Of a stretch of DNA of 64,000 bases, positions 55,019-63,539 are shown in pieces. The notes under the pieces are model-generated. The model was not told the origin of the DNA, did not search any database, and saw only the letters and a list, made by a program, of their open reading frames with translations. This DNA comes from Planctomycetaceae bacterium (GTDB lineage Bacteria; Planctomycetota; Planctomycetia; Pirellulales; PALSA-1355). Each line of letters opens with the position of its first letter. Position 1 is the stretch's first letter. The DNA lies in assembly GCA_003153375.1 (NCBI GenBank), contig PLYM01000217.1, forward strand, positions 18,825-82,824, in the 5' to 3' direction. The translations under genes were made by a program, and so were the position numbers.

Positions 55019-58000
55019 CTACTCGGTGTCTTCGCCAAGGCGCGGCCGTGGCGCCACGAGGGAAAACAACACCGGGAGCACAATGGTCAAGGCCGGCAGC
55101 GAAGTGAGCAGGCCGCCCACGATCGCGATCGCGAACGGACGTTGCGTTTCGCTGCCCATGGCCTGCGATAGCGCCGCGGGCACGAGGCCGAGCATGGCCA
55201 GCATCGTGGTGAGAAACACCGGACGGAACGATTCCAAGGCGCCCGCCAGCAGCGCTTCGCGCCGGTCGCTGATGGATTGTCGGGCCTTCAAATAGCCGCT
55301 GCAGTAGATCACGCCCGAGAGAACCACCTGACCCAGCAGGGCGATGCAGCCGACGGCGCTGCTGACCGAGAAGTTCTCGCCCAGCAGCCGCAATCCGGCG
55401 ACCGCGCCGGCCACGGTCAGGGGCAAAAAGATGAAAATCGTCAGCGTAGGCGACCAGCGGCCAAAATTGGCGAATAGCACGCCCAGGATGACGGTGAGTG
55501 CGATGGGCAATGTAATGCCCAGGCGGAACATCGCGCGCCGCTGGTTCTGGAATTCGCCACCCCAACTCAAGGCAATTCCCTGGGGCAGCTCGAGATCGCG
55601 AATGGCGCGCTGCGCATCCTCGACCGTGCTGCCCAGGTCGCGGCCGCGAACGTTGAATTTGACGGCCACGAAGTGGGTAAAGTCTTCACGCCAGATCGCC
55701 GCCCTGCCCTGGGCCTGATCGATCGTGGCGATTTCGGCGAGCGTGATGTGATCGTCGGGATCGCCCATGAACATGCGGCCCAGCACTTCCAGATTGGCGC
55801 GCACTTCGGCCGGCAAGCGAATCGACACCGGAAAACGTCGTTCGCCATCCCATAGTTCCGTCGCTTGCTCGCCGCCCAGCGCGATGCGAATCGACCGCTG
55901 CACTTCTTCGACTGCCAGGCCGCGGCGGGCCAGCGCCTCGCGATTCAAGTCGATGCGCAGCGTGGGTACGTCCCCGGCCTGAAACAGGGCCAGGTCGGTC
56001 ACTCCAGGCAGGCCCGAGAGCTTCTCGCGCACCACCTCGGCAATATTGGTCAACTCGACGAGATCGGCGCCTTTCACCTTGACGACCACCTGGCCGATGA
56101 TGCCCGAGATCGTTTCGAACACGCGGTTCGTGATCGGCTGCGAAAAGTTCTGCTCGGCGCCGGCGATGACGGTCAGCTTTTTGCGGACCTCGAACTCCAG
56201 ATCGGTGCGCGAGAAACCGGGCCGCCATTGGTCTTCGGGGCTGAGCAGGATATTGAAGTCGGCGATGTTCGGCCCTTCGGTCTGCGTCGTCGATTCCGGC
56301 CGGCCAATGTGTGACAGCACGTCGATCACCTCGGGCGTTTGCATGATCAGTTCGCGCATCGTGGCGACCTGCTTGCGGGTTTCGTCGAGCGAGATCGTCG
56401 AAGGAAACGTGGTCGTGATGAAAATGCCCCCCTCGTTCAGCTCGGGCAGAAACTCGGTGCCGATGCCGCTGGCGTACCAGGCAAAGCCGATCGAAGCCGC
56501 CAGGGCCGCCGGCAGCACGATCCACCGTCCGCGATCGGCCCAGTCGAGCATTCGTAGATAAACGTTGCGAACGTGAACCAGCCACCGTGGCTCCACCGGT
56601 CGCATCGGTCCGCGAAAGACGAGCCGCTCGAGCGCAGGCACCACGACCATGGCCGACAGCAGCGCTCCGGCCAGCGCAAAGGCATAGGTGAACGCCATCG
56701 GCGCGAAGATGCGGCCCTCGACGCGCTCCAGAAAGAAGATGGGGAACAGCGCCACGATGATGATCAGCATGGCAAACGCCACGGGACGCGCCACTCTGGC
56801 CGCCGACTGGCGAATCAGTTGCGCGCGGTCGTCATCGCCGTGTCGCTCGATGGCGTGCAGCGTGGCTTCGAGCACGATGATCGCGCCGTCGACCAGAATA
56901 CCGAAATCGATGGCGCCCAAGGAAATCAAGTTCGCTGGCAGTCCCAGCAGTTTGAGGCCCACGAACGCCGACAGCAGCGACACGGGGATGACCACGGCCA
57001 CGACCGCAACGGCGCGCAGCGAGCGCAGAAACGCATAGACGACGAAGAGCACCAGCAATCCGCCTTCGAGCAGATTCTTGCCCACGGTCGACAACGTGGC
57101 GTCGACCAGCCAGGTGCGGTCATAAAAAACGCTAATTTGCACGTCTTTGGGCAGGACTTCGCGATTGAGTTGGGCGACCCGTTCGTGGACTCCGTCGAGC
57201 ACGATGCTCGGATTGACGCCGCGTCGCAACAGCACAATTCCCTCGACGACCTCGTCGTTGTGGCCGCGACCGACCGCACCGCGTCGCGCGGTGGAGCCTT
57301 CGAGCACTTCGGCGACATCGCGCACCCGCAACGGCACGGAGCCGGCAGTCGCAATGACCACGTTCCCCAACTCGGCCGGATCGCGCACCACGCCCAACCC
57401 GCGGACGACGAATTCCTGAGAGCCGATCGGAATATAACCGCCTCCCGCATTTTCGTTGGCCTTGGCCAAGGCGCCATAAACGGTTTCGATCGACACTCCG
57501 GCGGCGCTGAGCCGGATGGGATCGATGCGCACCTGATAATTTCTCTCGTAGCCGCCAAATGTGACCACTTCGGCCACGCCCGGAACCCCGCGCAAGCGGC
57601 GCTCGACGACGAAATCCTGAATGGCTCGCAGTTCCTTGAGGCTGCGCGGGCCGCGCAGCGTGTAGCGATAGATTTGGCCGACGGGCGTCGACTGCGGGCC
57701 CATCAGGCAACTGGCCCCCTGCGGCAAAACAGCCTCACGCAGCCGCTCGGCCACGCAGGTTCGCAACTCAAAATCGGTCGTGCCTTCCTCGAAGGTCAGC
57801 GTCACCAGCCCCAGGCCAAACACCGAAATGCTGCGCAGGTCGAGCAGTTTGGGCGTGCCCGCCAAGACTCGTTCCAACTCGACCGTGACGCGACGCTCGA
57901 CTTCCTCCGCGGCCTGGCCTGGATAGAGGCCGACGATTTCGACCATCGGGTCGGTGACGTCGGGAAAAGCTTCGATTGGCAGCAGGCGAAAGCAATTCCA

Positions 58001-58081
58001 GGCATAAACGCAGAACACGGCGGTCAATGCCAAGACGATCTTCCAGCGATCGACCGCGAAATGGATCAGGAAATCGAACAT
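55019..58081 (-). CDS. CusA/CzcA-type heavy-metal RND efflux pump
   Basis: 1020 residues, the usual size of the family. Opening FLIHFAVDRWKIVLALTAVF, then PDVTDPMVEIVGLYPGQAAEEVE, the central helix LISLGAIDFGILVDGAIIVLEA and FMLII-type membrane segments in two sets of six flank two large periplasmic loops. The GAIDFGILVDGA helix carries the proton-relay Asp. Metal-RND members export Cu, Ag, Zn, Co or Ni; the exact metal is not evident. It follows the adaptor gene by nine bases on the minus strand. Confidence 0.93.
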   Translation of the reverse strand: MFDFLIHFAVDRWKIVLALTAVFCVYAWNCFRLLPIEAFPDVTDPMVEIVGLYPGQAAEEVERRVTVELERVLAGTPKLLDLRSISVFGLGLVTLTFEEGTTDFELRTCVAERLREAVLPQGASCLMGPQSTPVGQIYRYTLRGPRSLKELRAIQDFVVERRLRGVPGVAEVVTFGGYERNYQVRIDPIRLSAAGVSIETVYGALAKANENAGGGYIPIGSQEFVVRGLGVVRDPAELGNVVIATAGSVPLRVRDVAEVLEGSTARRGAVGRGHNDEVVEGIVLLRRGVNPSIVLDGVHERVAQLNREVLPKDVQISVFYDRTWLVDATLSTVGKNLLEGGLLVLFVVYAFLRSLRAVAVVAVVIPVSLLSAFVGLKLLGLPANLISLGAIDFGILVDGAIIVLEATLHAIERHGDDDRAQLIRQSAARVARPVAFAMLIIIVALFPIFFLERVEGRIFAPMAFTYAFALAGALLSAMVVVPALERLVFRGPMRPVEPRWLVHVRNVYLRMLDWADRGRWIVLPAALAASIGFAWYASGIGTEFLPELNEGGIFITTTFPSTISLDETRKQVATMRELIMQTPEVIDVLSHIGRPESTTQTEGPNIADFNILLSPEDQWRPGFSRTDLEFEVRKKLTVIAGAEQNFSQPITNRVFETISGIIGQVVVKVKGADLVELTNIAEVVREKLSGLPGVTDLALFQAGDVPTLRIDLNREALARRGLAVEEVQRSIRIALGGEQATELWDGERRFPVSIRLPAEVRANLEVLGRMFMGDPDDHITLAEIATIDQAQGRAAIWREDFTHFVAVKFNVRGRDLGSTVEDAQRAIRDLELPQGIALSWGGEFQNQRRAMFRLGITLPIALTVILGVLFANFGRWSPTLTIFIFLPLTVAGAVAGLRLLGENFSVSSAVGCIALLGQVVLSGVIYCSGYLKARQSISDRREALLAGALESFRPVFLTTMLAMLGLVPAALSQAMGSETQRPFAIAIVGGLLTSLPALTIVLPVLFSLVAPRPRLGEDTE

Positions 58082-58090
58082 GAGAGGGCC

Positions 58091-59218
58091 TTACAGCAAG
58101 CGGTCCAGTTCACCGTCGAGCAGGACCGCGCCTTCGACCACGATTTCCTCTCCTTCGCTCAGGCCAGAGGAAATCTCGAGCGTCGCGGCGACACTTGAGC
58201 CCACGACCACCGGGCGCCGTTCCAACTCGCGATCGCCGCGCCTGACCAGCACCACGCGCATGTCGCGACGTAGCAGCACCGACTCGCGCGGCACGACGAG
58301 TAGATCGACGCCTTGCACGACAATCGTGACCCGCGCCAGCATGGCGGCGCGCAATCGTCGGTCGGGTGAGTTGAAGCCGCAGGAGACTTGCACGGTGCGA
58401 TTCGTCGGATCGATGGCTTGCACGACCGAGCGCACCTGGCCTTCGAAGCAGACCTGGCCCAGCGAGGGAACTTCGATACGGCAGGCAAAGCCCTCGCGCA
58501 ACAGCGGGGCGTCACGTTCCGGGAAACTGGCGTTCACGATCAGGTTGTGCGGGTCGACCACGACGAATGCGGGCTCGTGTGCCGGATCATGCGCGTGTTC
58601 CCCGGGGTCGATCTTGCGTTGAATGACCTGTCCCGCGCGGGGGCTGCGGAGTTCGAACAGGTCTTCCCCCTCTTCGGTCGCCCGGGCCGATCGCAGCGCG
58701 ACCAGCAGGCCAGTGCGCTGGGCTTCGAGCCCGCCGATCGTGGCCTCTAGTTCGACGACCTTGCGATTCGAGATCGCCTCTTTGGCGACTAGCACGCTGG
58801 CCCGTTTCACCGCGTCGTATTCACCGCCAAGTTCGGCCGTGAGGCGGCGAATGTCGGCCCGCATCTTGGCGAGCTCGCTGCTGCGAATGCGGGCCAGCAC
58901 CTGATCGACGGCCACGGTTTGTCCGGCGAAGACCTCGACCGACTCGACGATGCCATCGAACGGAATCCGCACGGCCACCATGGCGCCCGGTGCAAAGGCG
59001 ATATCGCCGACGCCGGGCAACTCGGCCAGGATGTTGCTCTTTTGGACCTTGGCGAACCGCAGCATCGGCATCAGGTCTTCGCGGATGCGCAGCGTGCCGT
59101 CGACGGTGAGTTGGTAAGGAGCCTCTTCGACGCTACTGGGCGGCCGCTCGGCACGACAGCCGAGGAGAAACAGCGAACCGGCCAAAACGGCCACGAGAGG
59201 CGCAATCCATTTCAACAT
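58091..59218 (-). CDS. RND efflux periplasmic adaptor (HlyD/CusB-like) lipoprotein
   Basis: 375 residues from ATG 59218, where a lipobox LFLLGC ends the signal peptide; the track start is ten codons longer. Barrel and hairpin segments typical of membrane-fusion proteins follow: VRIPFDGIVESVEVFAGQTVAV, a coiled-coil stretch (KMRADIRRLTAELGGEYDAV), and the beta-barrel region LRAAMLARVTIVVQGVDLLVVP. It bridges the RND pump and the TolC-type duct. It is the first gene of the CusB-CusA pair. Confidence 0.9.
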   Translation of the reverse strand: MLKWIAPLVAVLAGSLFLLGCRAERPPSSVEEAPYQLTVDGTLRIREDLMPMLRFAKVQKSNILAELPGVGDIAFAPGAMVAVRIPFDGIVESVEVFAGQTVAVDQVLARIRSSELAKMRADIRRLTAELGGEYDAVKRASVLVAKEAISNRKVVELEATIGGLEAQRTGLLVALRSARATEEGEDLFELRSPRAGQVIQRKIDPGEHAHDPAHEPAFVVVDPHNLIVNASFPERDAPLLREGFACRIEVPSLGQVCFEGQVRSVVQAIDPTNRTVQVSCGFNSPDRRLRAAMLARVTIVVQGVDLLVVPRESVLLRRDMRVVLVRRGDRELERRPVVVGSSVAATLEISSGLSEGEEIVVEGAVLLDGELDRLL

Positions 59219-59393
59219 GACCAGCTCATTGCGGAAGAAATCCGCCACGACGGAACAATCAGGAGATTGCCCGAAGTGAGCGGTGCAAGCTGGCCGGCGC
59301 CGACGGCCAAAGAGACACTAGCGATTTAGTATAGTCAAAATCTTGAGTCGGGGAAGACGCTGCCGGAAACCACCGCGAATTCGATGATTTACC

Positions 59394-59461
59394 AAAACAA
59401 AAGAAGCCCCACCCGTCGTTGCAACGGCTGAGGCTAACCCTGTTTGTTCGCGGAACAGGGT
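59394..59461 (-). terminator. Tandem terminator hairpins after the 42-residue gene
   Basis: On the minus strand, two hairpins follow the small gene's stop: ACCCTGTT...AACAGGGT (59461-59437), then an imperfect one between 59435 and 59405 (AGCC...GGCT with inner ACGG/CCGT). The tail is T-rich (TTCTTTTGTTTT). This fits a tandem intrinsic terminator that separates the small gene from the pump operon. Confidence 0.65.
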
Positions 59462-59507
59462 CGTTGTGCAGATCGAAATGAATGGCGAAACGGGCGCGAT
59501 GAGCCCC

Positions 59508-59636
59508 TTATTTTCCGAGTATTTTAGCCACGACGAAAATCACCAGGGCTCCGAACAGGCCCCCGCCGCCCAGCAAATAAACTAGCGAATAACCGGCGGC
59601 TGCAAACAACAGCGGGGCGTGAAAAAACGTTTCCAT
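59508..59636 (-). CDS. 42-residue small membrane protein
   Basis: Too short for the ORF track. From ATG 59636, with AAGGAG about six bases upstream, the frame encodes METFFHAPLLFAAAGYS and continues through a Leu/Gly-rich hydrophobic region (LVYLLGGGGLFGALVIFVVA) to a basic KILGK end. It should span the membrane once or as a re-entrant hairpin. Its own terminators follow, and the CusB operon starts 290 bp later, so it is a separate unit. Function unknown. Confidence 0.7.
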   Translation of the reverse strand: METFFHAPLLFAAAGYSLVYLLGGGGLFGALVIFVVAKILGK

Positions 59637-59880
59637 GGTGAGCTCCTTCGCTTTGGCTTTAATTTGGATATTGTGTGGAACGGCAGGCGGTCAATCCTGC
59701 GGCCACCCGAGTGAAATGCAAAGTGCGTGCCAATGGACGTTTCGAACGCAACTCGGGCTGCTTCAATCATTCCGGCAAGCGAAACTCTCATTGCGCCGCG
59801 CGCCAAGCCGCGGCGGTGGTCGGTTTGAATCCAGAGCGGTGGTTCGTGGCACGAGCCGTATTGCTGAGTTCCCGATGGGG
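59637..59880. other. Spacer, no gene seen
   Basis: Between the small membrane-protein gene and the comF remnant. It should contain the promoter of the former; track ORFs here show no family features. Confidence 0.45.
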
Positions 59881-60216
59881 TTAACCCAGGCCTTCAGCAC
59901 GAGCTACCACGGCGATGGCCACCGAGGCGGCGCCAGCCCGCAGCAGGAGTTTGGCGGCTTCGTTGACCGTGGCGCCGGTCGTCATGATGTCGTCGATCAC
60001 CAGTAGCCGTGCGCCGGGCAGATCGGCATGAGGGCGGGCGCGGAAGGCGCCCCGGACATTCGCGGCCCGACGGCGCGAGGAGAGCCGGGCTTGCGGCGCG
60101 CTTCGTCGACAGGTGGGCTCCCAGCGGCACGAGCGTGCAACGGGCCAGCTGAACGAAAAAGCGGCGGGGGCTGTGCGCGGCGGCGTCAGGAAGCACTGAC
60201 GACGTCGTGAATGCCA
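59881..60216 (-). pseudogene. comF-like phosphoribosyltransferase remnant
   Basis: The C-terminal 70 residues keep a ComF signature: RRRAANVRGAFRARPHADL and the PRPP-binding loop LLVIDDIMTTGATVNEAAK. Upstream of ANVRGAF the reading continues in another frame as QLARCTLVPLGAHLSTKRAA, which resembles the preceding ComF region, so a frameshift separates them. The N-terminal half with the zinc-binding Cys is missing. ComF is used in DNA uptake in competent bacteria; this copy cannot be functional. The region to its right (60217-60544) shows nothing recognisable. Confidence 0.7.
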
Positions 60217-60544
60217 CGGCCGCTTCAAATCGATCTGTTCACGCAGCAAATTCCGCCAAGCTTTCTGCGACGGGTCGCGCGCGGAAAAGCCAAAACGAGC
60301 GCGCCAAATGGGCCGATTTTGCAGTGCAGAATTCAGTCGGCAGACACCCGACTGATATTGGATGGGCTGCACGATAATAACCTCCTGTCAAAGGAGTTGC
60401 GAAATTTCCTGGCCAGTCATCGAGCCACGATTTGAAGCTGATTTGACAAGTGACTTAGGGGCGCGGCGTTCGAATCGGTAAAATTTGAGAATCAAAGCGA
60501 GCGGCAGGAGGTCGCTGGCAGCAAGCAAACGGGAGGGAGCCCAA

Positions 60545-61159
60545 ATGAAGTCGAAACTCGGGAACGAGCGCCGTCCTGAACGACGAGGCGCAAGCCGTTT
60601 AATCAAACTCGCCGGTTCAGCGCCCGAAGATTTCGGCGTTGTAATCGCGGCCGCAAATGCGAGTGCATCGGCCGAAGTTGCCGAACGCCGGCAGTTGGCC
60701 GAGCGTCAGTTCGGCGCCATGGCCACCACCTTGGCCGAAACGTTCCCGCCGAGCGTGCTCCAGGCGGTGTCCGGGGAGGCGCACCAGCGCGCGATTCACG
60801 CCGGCGGCTTCAAAGTCTATCTCGACCGAATTCTGAGCGACGCCGGCAGCCCGACCGACCCGCTTGAAATCATGTTGATCGAGCAGTTGGTCTGCGCCCA
60901 TTTCCAGATCGGAAATCTCATGGCTAAGGTGGCGAAGGCACAGACCTTGCAAAAGGTCGAGATCTATACCAAAGCGTGCGCCAGCATTATGGCGGAGTTT
61001 CGTCGTGGGTTCGTAGCACGCGGTGAATTCGATGCTCGGCGCCAGGTTAAGCCTATGCCCAACACAGCTTGGCCGGGCGACGCTCAAAACCCGGCCATCG
61101 GCGAGGGCGCCAGCAGCTTGAGCATCCGTCGAGAAAAACGCCCGCGTACAGCAAAGTAG
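60545..61159 (+). CDS. Unrecognised protein, accessory cassette gene 1
   Basis: 204 residues from ATG 60545, with GGAGGGAG about six bases upstream. It has a basic N-terminus (MKSKLGNERRPERRG), a small Ala-rich region, then a helical core including DPLEIMLIEQLVCAHFQIGNL and QKVEIYTKACASIMAEFRRGF. No signal peptide or catalytic motif. My impression is of helical proteins found beside SGPRTPEGKA-type genes in planctomycetes and phage-like elements, but I cannot name the family. Confidence 0.55.
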   Translation: MKSKLGNERRPERRGASRLIKLAGSAPEDFGVVIAAANASASAEVAERRQLAERQFGAMATTLAETFPPSVLQAVSGEAHQRAIHAGGFKVYLDRILSDAGSPTDPLEIMLIEQLVCAHFQIGNLMAKVAKAQTLQKVEIYTKACASIMAEFRRGFVARGEFDARRQVKPMPNTAWPGDAQNPAIGEGASSLSIRREKRPRTAK

Positions 61160-61192
61160 GGGGTAACGCAAAACGTGGAGGTTTACATAGCC

Positions 61193-61501
61193 ATGTCACA
61201 ACTGACGCCCCGTCAGCGCGCCGGCCGCCTGAACCAGCTCAAGTGGAAAGGCTTCACCGCGGCCGGCCGGGAGCGGTTACGGCAGTCCGCGCTGCGCAAC
61301 CGGCCATCCCAATTCGCAACCGGTCCAAAAACAGCGGCAGGGAAAGCCCGCGCGGCTGCCAATGGAGAAAAGCGGCAAGTTCGAGCCCTGTCGAGCAGCC
61401 AGGTAAAAGCCGCACTGAGCGATGTGAACTCACTGATTCGATCGCTGAGCGCGCTGCGTCGCGAAATATCGAGCCGAGGTGATCAGCCAGACCCAATTTA
61501 G
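61193..61501 (+). CDS. Small basic protein, accessory cassette gene 2
   Basis: 102 residues from ATG 61193 (a GTG at 61175 is possible). Basic protein with QLTPRQRAGRLNQLKWKGFT and FATGPKTAAGKARAAANGEK. The latter resembles the short TGPRTPEGKAR motif seen in many small planctomycete and phage-associated proteins. A helical C-terminus follows. It is 33 bp downstream of the previous gene and likely cotranscribed. Role unknown; nucleic-acid binding is possible from its charge. Confidence 0.55.
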   Translation: MSQLTPRQRAGRLNQLKWKGFTAAGRERLRQSALRNRPSQFATGPKTAAGKARAAANGEKRQVRALSSSQVKAALSDVNSLIRSLSALRREISSRGDQPDPI

Positions 61502-61540
61502 CAGCCACGTGCACGTGACCATCAATGATAGAGGCCTGAG

Positions 61541-62482
61541 ATGCTCGAATTGTCACTGACAAATAGTCTGCGGCCGGCCGACGCCTGGTGGCGGCGGGCG
61601 ATTGGCATTTTGGAAGGCAGCCAACCGGATACGACCTGTCGAACGGACGGCCGTCTGGGCAGGGACTGGATTAAGCAAGCGATTGCCTTTGAGGAGGGAC
61701 TTGCCGCTGCCAAGACACATCGCGAGCGGATGGACGTCGCCGATCGTAATCCCGGGATTTGGCTGGCCAAATTCATCTACGAGCAACAGGCGCCCAACGG
61801 TCAAGCCCTGCGATCGGCGATCGAAGCGCGAATTCTGGCCCGACAAACGAACGACCAGATCGCGCAGTGCTTGGGCTGCAAACCAGATGTGATTGCGGCG
61901 TATGAATCGCTGTTTTTCAACGTCAGGGACCGTTTGACGAACGTTGACTTTATCACGCATTGCGTCATCGGCGCCCCCGCCGCTCGAGCAGAGGACGAAC
62001 CCCTGTGCCGGGTCTGGAAGCAATTCGGCTACCGCGCCGGACCTCACGTGCTCGAAGCAGTTCTGGGCGGCTTGGCGGCAGGGCAGGTTGTTGAAAGTGC
62101 GGACGATGTCTCCGAGTATCTTGATGTCGTGACTGCTGAAACCGTGAAACAAAAGGCGGCGGTGGCGGCCGCGACGATTCCAGTACGGGAGAAAACATCA
62201 TTCCGGCTCATCGATGCGCACAGCAAGTCCGTGAAAGCGGGTCGGAATGCCAGCCGTGCGGGTCAGCAACTCGAGAGCTTGCAGGTCGGTCTGCAGCAGT
62301 TGCTGGAGGCGATGCCATACAAGTTTATTGGCAAGGTCGAAGAGGATAAATTATCCGAATTCGACCGGAACGCGGCTGAATTAAGAACCGAGGAACTGCA
62401 ACTCGTTGCTGTGGGTTATGAAATTCCAGGCATCGAGTTGCTCAAGAATCTGAAGTTTCCCGAGCCGCCGAGCGGACCGTAG
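61541..62482 (+). CDS. Unrecognised protein, accessory cassette gene 3
   Basis: 313 residues from ATG 61541. The central part ILARQTNDQIAQCLGCKPDV looks like a helix-turn-helix (NDQIAQCLGCKPDVIAAYE), followed by LFFNVRDRLTNVDFI. The rest is helical: AEDEPLCRVWKQFGYRAG and a coiled-coil-like QQLESLQVGLQQLLEAM. No nuclease, integrase or signal motif is seen. It is third in a run of three genes separated by 33-39 bp, so the three probably work together. Confidence 0.55.
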   Translation: MLELSLTNSLRPADAWWRRAIGILEGSQPDTTCRTDGRLGRDWIKQAIAFEEGLAAAKTHRERMDVADRNPGIWLAKFIYEQQAPNGQALRSAIEARILARQTNDQIAQCLGCKPDVIAAYESLFFNVRDRLTNVDFITHCVIGAPAARAEDEPLCRVWKQFGYRAGPHVLEAVLGGLAAGQVVESADDVSEYLDVVTAETVKQKAAVAAATIPVREKTSFRLIDAHSKSVKAGRNASRAGQQLESLQVGLQQLLEAMPYKFIGKVEEDKLSEFDRNAAELRTEELQLVAVGYEIPGIELLKNLKFPEPPSGP

Positions 62483-62534
62483 TCGCACGGTCCCGGGGCA
62501 AACCGTCTCGTCCGGCGACTCGAGTTTGGTTGTA

Positions 62535-62693
62535 CTATCGCGCCTTCTGTTCCCACTTGGCAGGGAGCCAGTGTCCGTTTTCGAAAACGTACTCCCTCGG
62601 AATGTCGCCTGCTAACGTAGCGAACTCATCAGACCAGGCGGCTGCGAAGGTTGCGTCAGCACGGCTCATCGGACCCAGCCGCCGCACCTTCAT
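62535..62693 (-). CDS. 52-residue ORF antisense to the leader of the sigma-like gene
   Basis: Below the ORF-track limit. ATG 62693 to TAG 62535 on the minus strand encodes a protein-like sequence: MKVRRLGPMSRADATFAAAW, then an acidic part and REYVFENGHWLPAKWEQKAR. The composition is balanced and it reads like a real small protein rather than a shadow. AGGA lies about 11 bases upstream, a weak ribosome site. No family is recognised. Confidence 0.4.
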   Translation of the reverse strand: MKVRRLGPMSRADATFAAAWSDEFATLAGDIPREYVFENGHWLPAKWEQKAR

Positions 62694-62814
62694 TGCGACC
62701 GAATTCCTGGCATATCTGAAGCGGCGCCGCCTAGCACCTAGGCGACGTCAGCCGACGGTTCATAGCCCCTCCGTGAGACTTCTAGGGTAGCACCGGGGCC
62801 TTTCGTTGGGGTTC

Positions 62815-62898
62815 GACGTCCTGAGCGGACGTCCTGGTTCGCCTCGGCTCGTAGTCCGGGGCGGTTGTGTTCCCACACGACCGCCCCGTCGGGCGGTC
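62815..62898 (+). promoter_or_regulatory. Leader with two mutually exclusive hairpins before the sigma-like gene
   Basis: Hairpin A: GACGTCC-TGAGC-GGACGTC (62815-62833). Hairpin B: GGGGCGGTTGTGT-TCCC-ACACGACCGCCCC (62858-62887), 13 bp with one G-U pair. Hairpin C: GACCGCCC-CGTC-GGGCGGTC (62879-62898), 8 bp perfect. B and C share 62879-62886 and cannot coexist. C ends 12 bases before the ribosome site AGGAG (62910) of the ATG at 62924. This is the layout of a translational or transcriptional switch; which ligand or condition sets it is unknown. Confidence 0.55.
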
Positions 62899-62923
62899 TG
62901 TCCTTTCGCAGGAGATCGCTCCC

Positions 62924-63539
62924 ATGATCGCAACTACCGATGTTCCCCGCCCAGATACCAAGTACCAGGAGAACGAGTTGTTTGAGCGGTTCATTCCGGC
63001 CATCAAACGTCATGCTCGTGTGGCCTTCCGCAATCTCCGGCCACAAGACCGCGTTGAGGCTGTCACGGAAGTCGTGGCCAATGCGTTTACTGCCTTTCGA
63101 CGGTTGGCCGAACGCGGCAAGTTAGACGTTGCCTACCCGAGCCCCTTGGCGCGCTTCGCCGTGGCGCAGGTTCGCGCCGGCCGGCGGGTCGGCAACCAGC
63201 TCGCGTCACACGACGTGCTTTCCTGTTGCTCAGCGCGAGCAAGGATTTATGATTGAGAGTTTGGAGACGATGGATCCCGACGTTTGGTGCGAAGCATTGG
63301 TTGACAACACCGTGACTCCGGTGGCCGATGCCGCAGCCTTTCGGCTGGATTTCCCAACTTGGTTAGGCAGCTTGGGCCGACGCGACAGGGAACTGATCAG
63401 CTTTCTGTCGTTCGGCAACACGCCCCGTGAGGCGGCCCGGCAGTTCCATCTTAGCCAGGCCAGGATCAGCCAATTGCGCAGTGGTTTGCAAAGCGATTGG
63501 CAAAAATTCCAAGGGGAAGAGGTGTCGCCCGAGCGTTAA
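62924..63539 (+). pseudogene. Sigma-70-like/HTH protein, broken by a frameshift
   Basis: From ATG 62924 (AGGAG nine bases upstream) the frame reads FERFIPAIKRHARVAFRNL, RVEAVTEVVANAFTAFRRLAERGKLD and LARFAVAQVRAGRRVGNQL, then goes off frame near 63225 and stops at 63256. The adjacent frame resumes AQREQGFMIESLETMD, continues to FPTWLGSLGRRDRELISFLS and a C-terminal HTH (GNTPREAARQFHLSQARISQLRSGLQ), ending at 63539. A net two-base loss joins them into about 205 residues. The build (helical head, HTH tail) resembles small sigma-factor-like regulators common in planctomycetes. Probably inactive unless frameshifted. Confidence 0.7.

Noticed and set aside
56573-58198. 541-codon plus-strand ORF opposite the CusA-type gene
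   Set aside because: Antisense shadow of a well-supported RND pump; repetitive His/Gln/Arg composition with no recognisable family.
60211-60435. 74-codon plus-strand ORF next to the comF remnant
   Set aside because: No ribosome site, no family signal, and it sits in decayed sequence.
60545-61159. Interpretation as a phage terminase small subunit
   Set aside because: Only a general impression of similarity; no terminase large subunit, portal or capsid gene is present in the window.
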